DNA of 31,148 nt, from the NCBI GenBank assembly GCA_050176585.1, contig JBFXHX010000041.1:1-31148 (forward strand), written 5' to 3'. Position 1 is the stretch's first letter. Every line of letters begins with the position of its first letter. The notes under the pieces are model-generated. The model ran no database searches. It was not told where the DNA came from and saw only the letters and a list, made by a program, of their open reading frames with translations. Source of the DNA: CAYYWP01 sp050176585 (GTDB lineage Bacteria; Desulfobacterota; Binatia; HRBIN30; CADEER01). The position numbers and the translations under genes were made by a program. This document shows positions 30,911-31,148 of this stretch, piece by piece.

Positions 30911-31148
30911 CGGCACGCGCGGCAGCTTTACGACGCCGCACTCGATCGCGTCCATCAGCGAGAAGTCGCACATCCCCCAGGGGAACAATGTCCCTTCGGC
31001 ATAGCCCGAGCCTCGCACGAAGAACGGGGTCGCCGACAGGTCGATGACGCGCGGGATGCCCACCTTGCTTCACCGCTTTGAGGCCCGAGATCCACAAGCG
31101 CTGCCCGCTCACCAGCTCCCTGCCGGCGCGGGCAGTCGTACGGGGAGT
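30911..31148 (-). pseudogene. Frameshifted fragment of a type III restriction-type DEAD/DEAH helicase
   Basis: The minus strand reads RLWISGLKAVKQGG in one frame and then IPRVIDLSATPFFVRGSGYAEGTLF, DFSLMDAIECGVVKLPRVP in another. This matches the helicase core of restriction-enzyme R subunits, with the SATPFF motif III and the FSLMDAIECGIVKLPRVPV segment. A frameshift between KQGG and IPRV and loss of homology after RVP (about 30911) mark it as a fragment. It may continue beyond the window edge at 31148. A sequencing error could explain the frameshift but not the sudden end. Confidence 0.65.

Overview
This is a high-GC window with the compact gene starts (AGGAGG-type ribosome sites, ATGA overlaps) of a Gram-negative bacterium. 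It carries an outer-membrane usher, SCPU pilins, a Thr-rich exported protein with a Cys/TM/basic C-terminal tail, and a WGxxGxxG-type exported protein. That mix fits an uncultured soil or sediment lineage near Myxococcota/Desulfobacterota (for example Binatota) or a proteobacterium. The lineage call is inference only. A run of exactly 100 N (8467-8566) shows the window comes from a scaffolded draft assembly, so some frameshifts may be sequencing errors.

Left part (1-4150): an Old Yellow Enzyme-type flavin reductase/dehydrogenase with a 4Fe-4S site, followed closely by a protein made of three RidA-like domains. Then comes a MerR regulator with the cysteine pattern of divalent-metal sensors. 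It is preceded by a promoter whose 20-bp spacer matches zntA-type promoters. From 4406 to 5743 there is no convincing gene.

Middle (5744-9491): a WGxxGxxG-type exported protein, a decayed thioredoxin-reductase-like fragment, a cohesin-like exported protein with a repetitive Thr linker, a response regulator and a Pro/Ala-rich exported protein both cut by the N gap, and a hemerythrin-like protein.

9919-13339 (minus strand): a three-gene operon. It encodes a NicX/M29-fold protein with an H, HxD metal triad, a MetX-type alpha/beta hydrolase and an amidase-signature enzyme. These could form a ring-cleavage, hydrolysis and deamidation route for an N-heterocycle, with the flavoenzyme/RidA pair possibly acting in the same metabolism (inference).

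14001-18151: a minimal archaic chaperone-usher pilus operon (SCPU subunit, chaperone, usher, SCPU subunit). It is followed by a conserved hypothetical protein, a GH43-type glycosidase, a small membrane protein and two hybrid histidine kinases.

25627-27630: an arsenic island. A CadI/ArsI-like protein is divergent from arsR, aqpS-like aquaporin and arsC, with overlapping stop/start codons and no efflux pump. This suggests arsenate reduction followed by arsenite exit through the channel.

Right end (27631-31148): sparse. It holds small genes (an RRM protein, two coupled hypotheticals, and one of two paralogous W-x-FGSW mini-proteins), then an IS3 transposase remnant and a frameshifted restriction-helicase remnant, which look like the edge of a mobile region.
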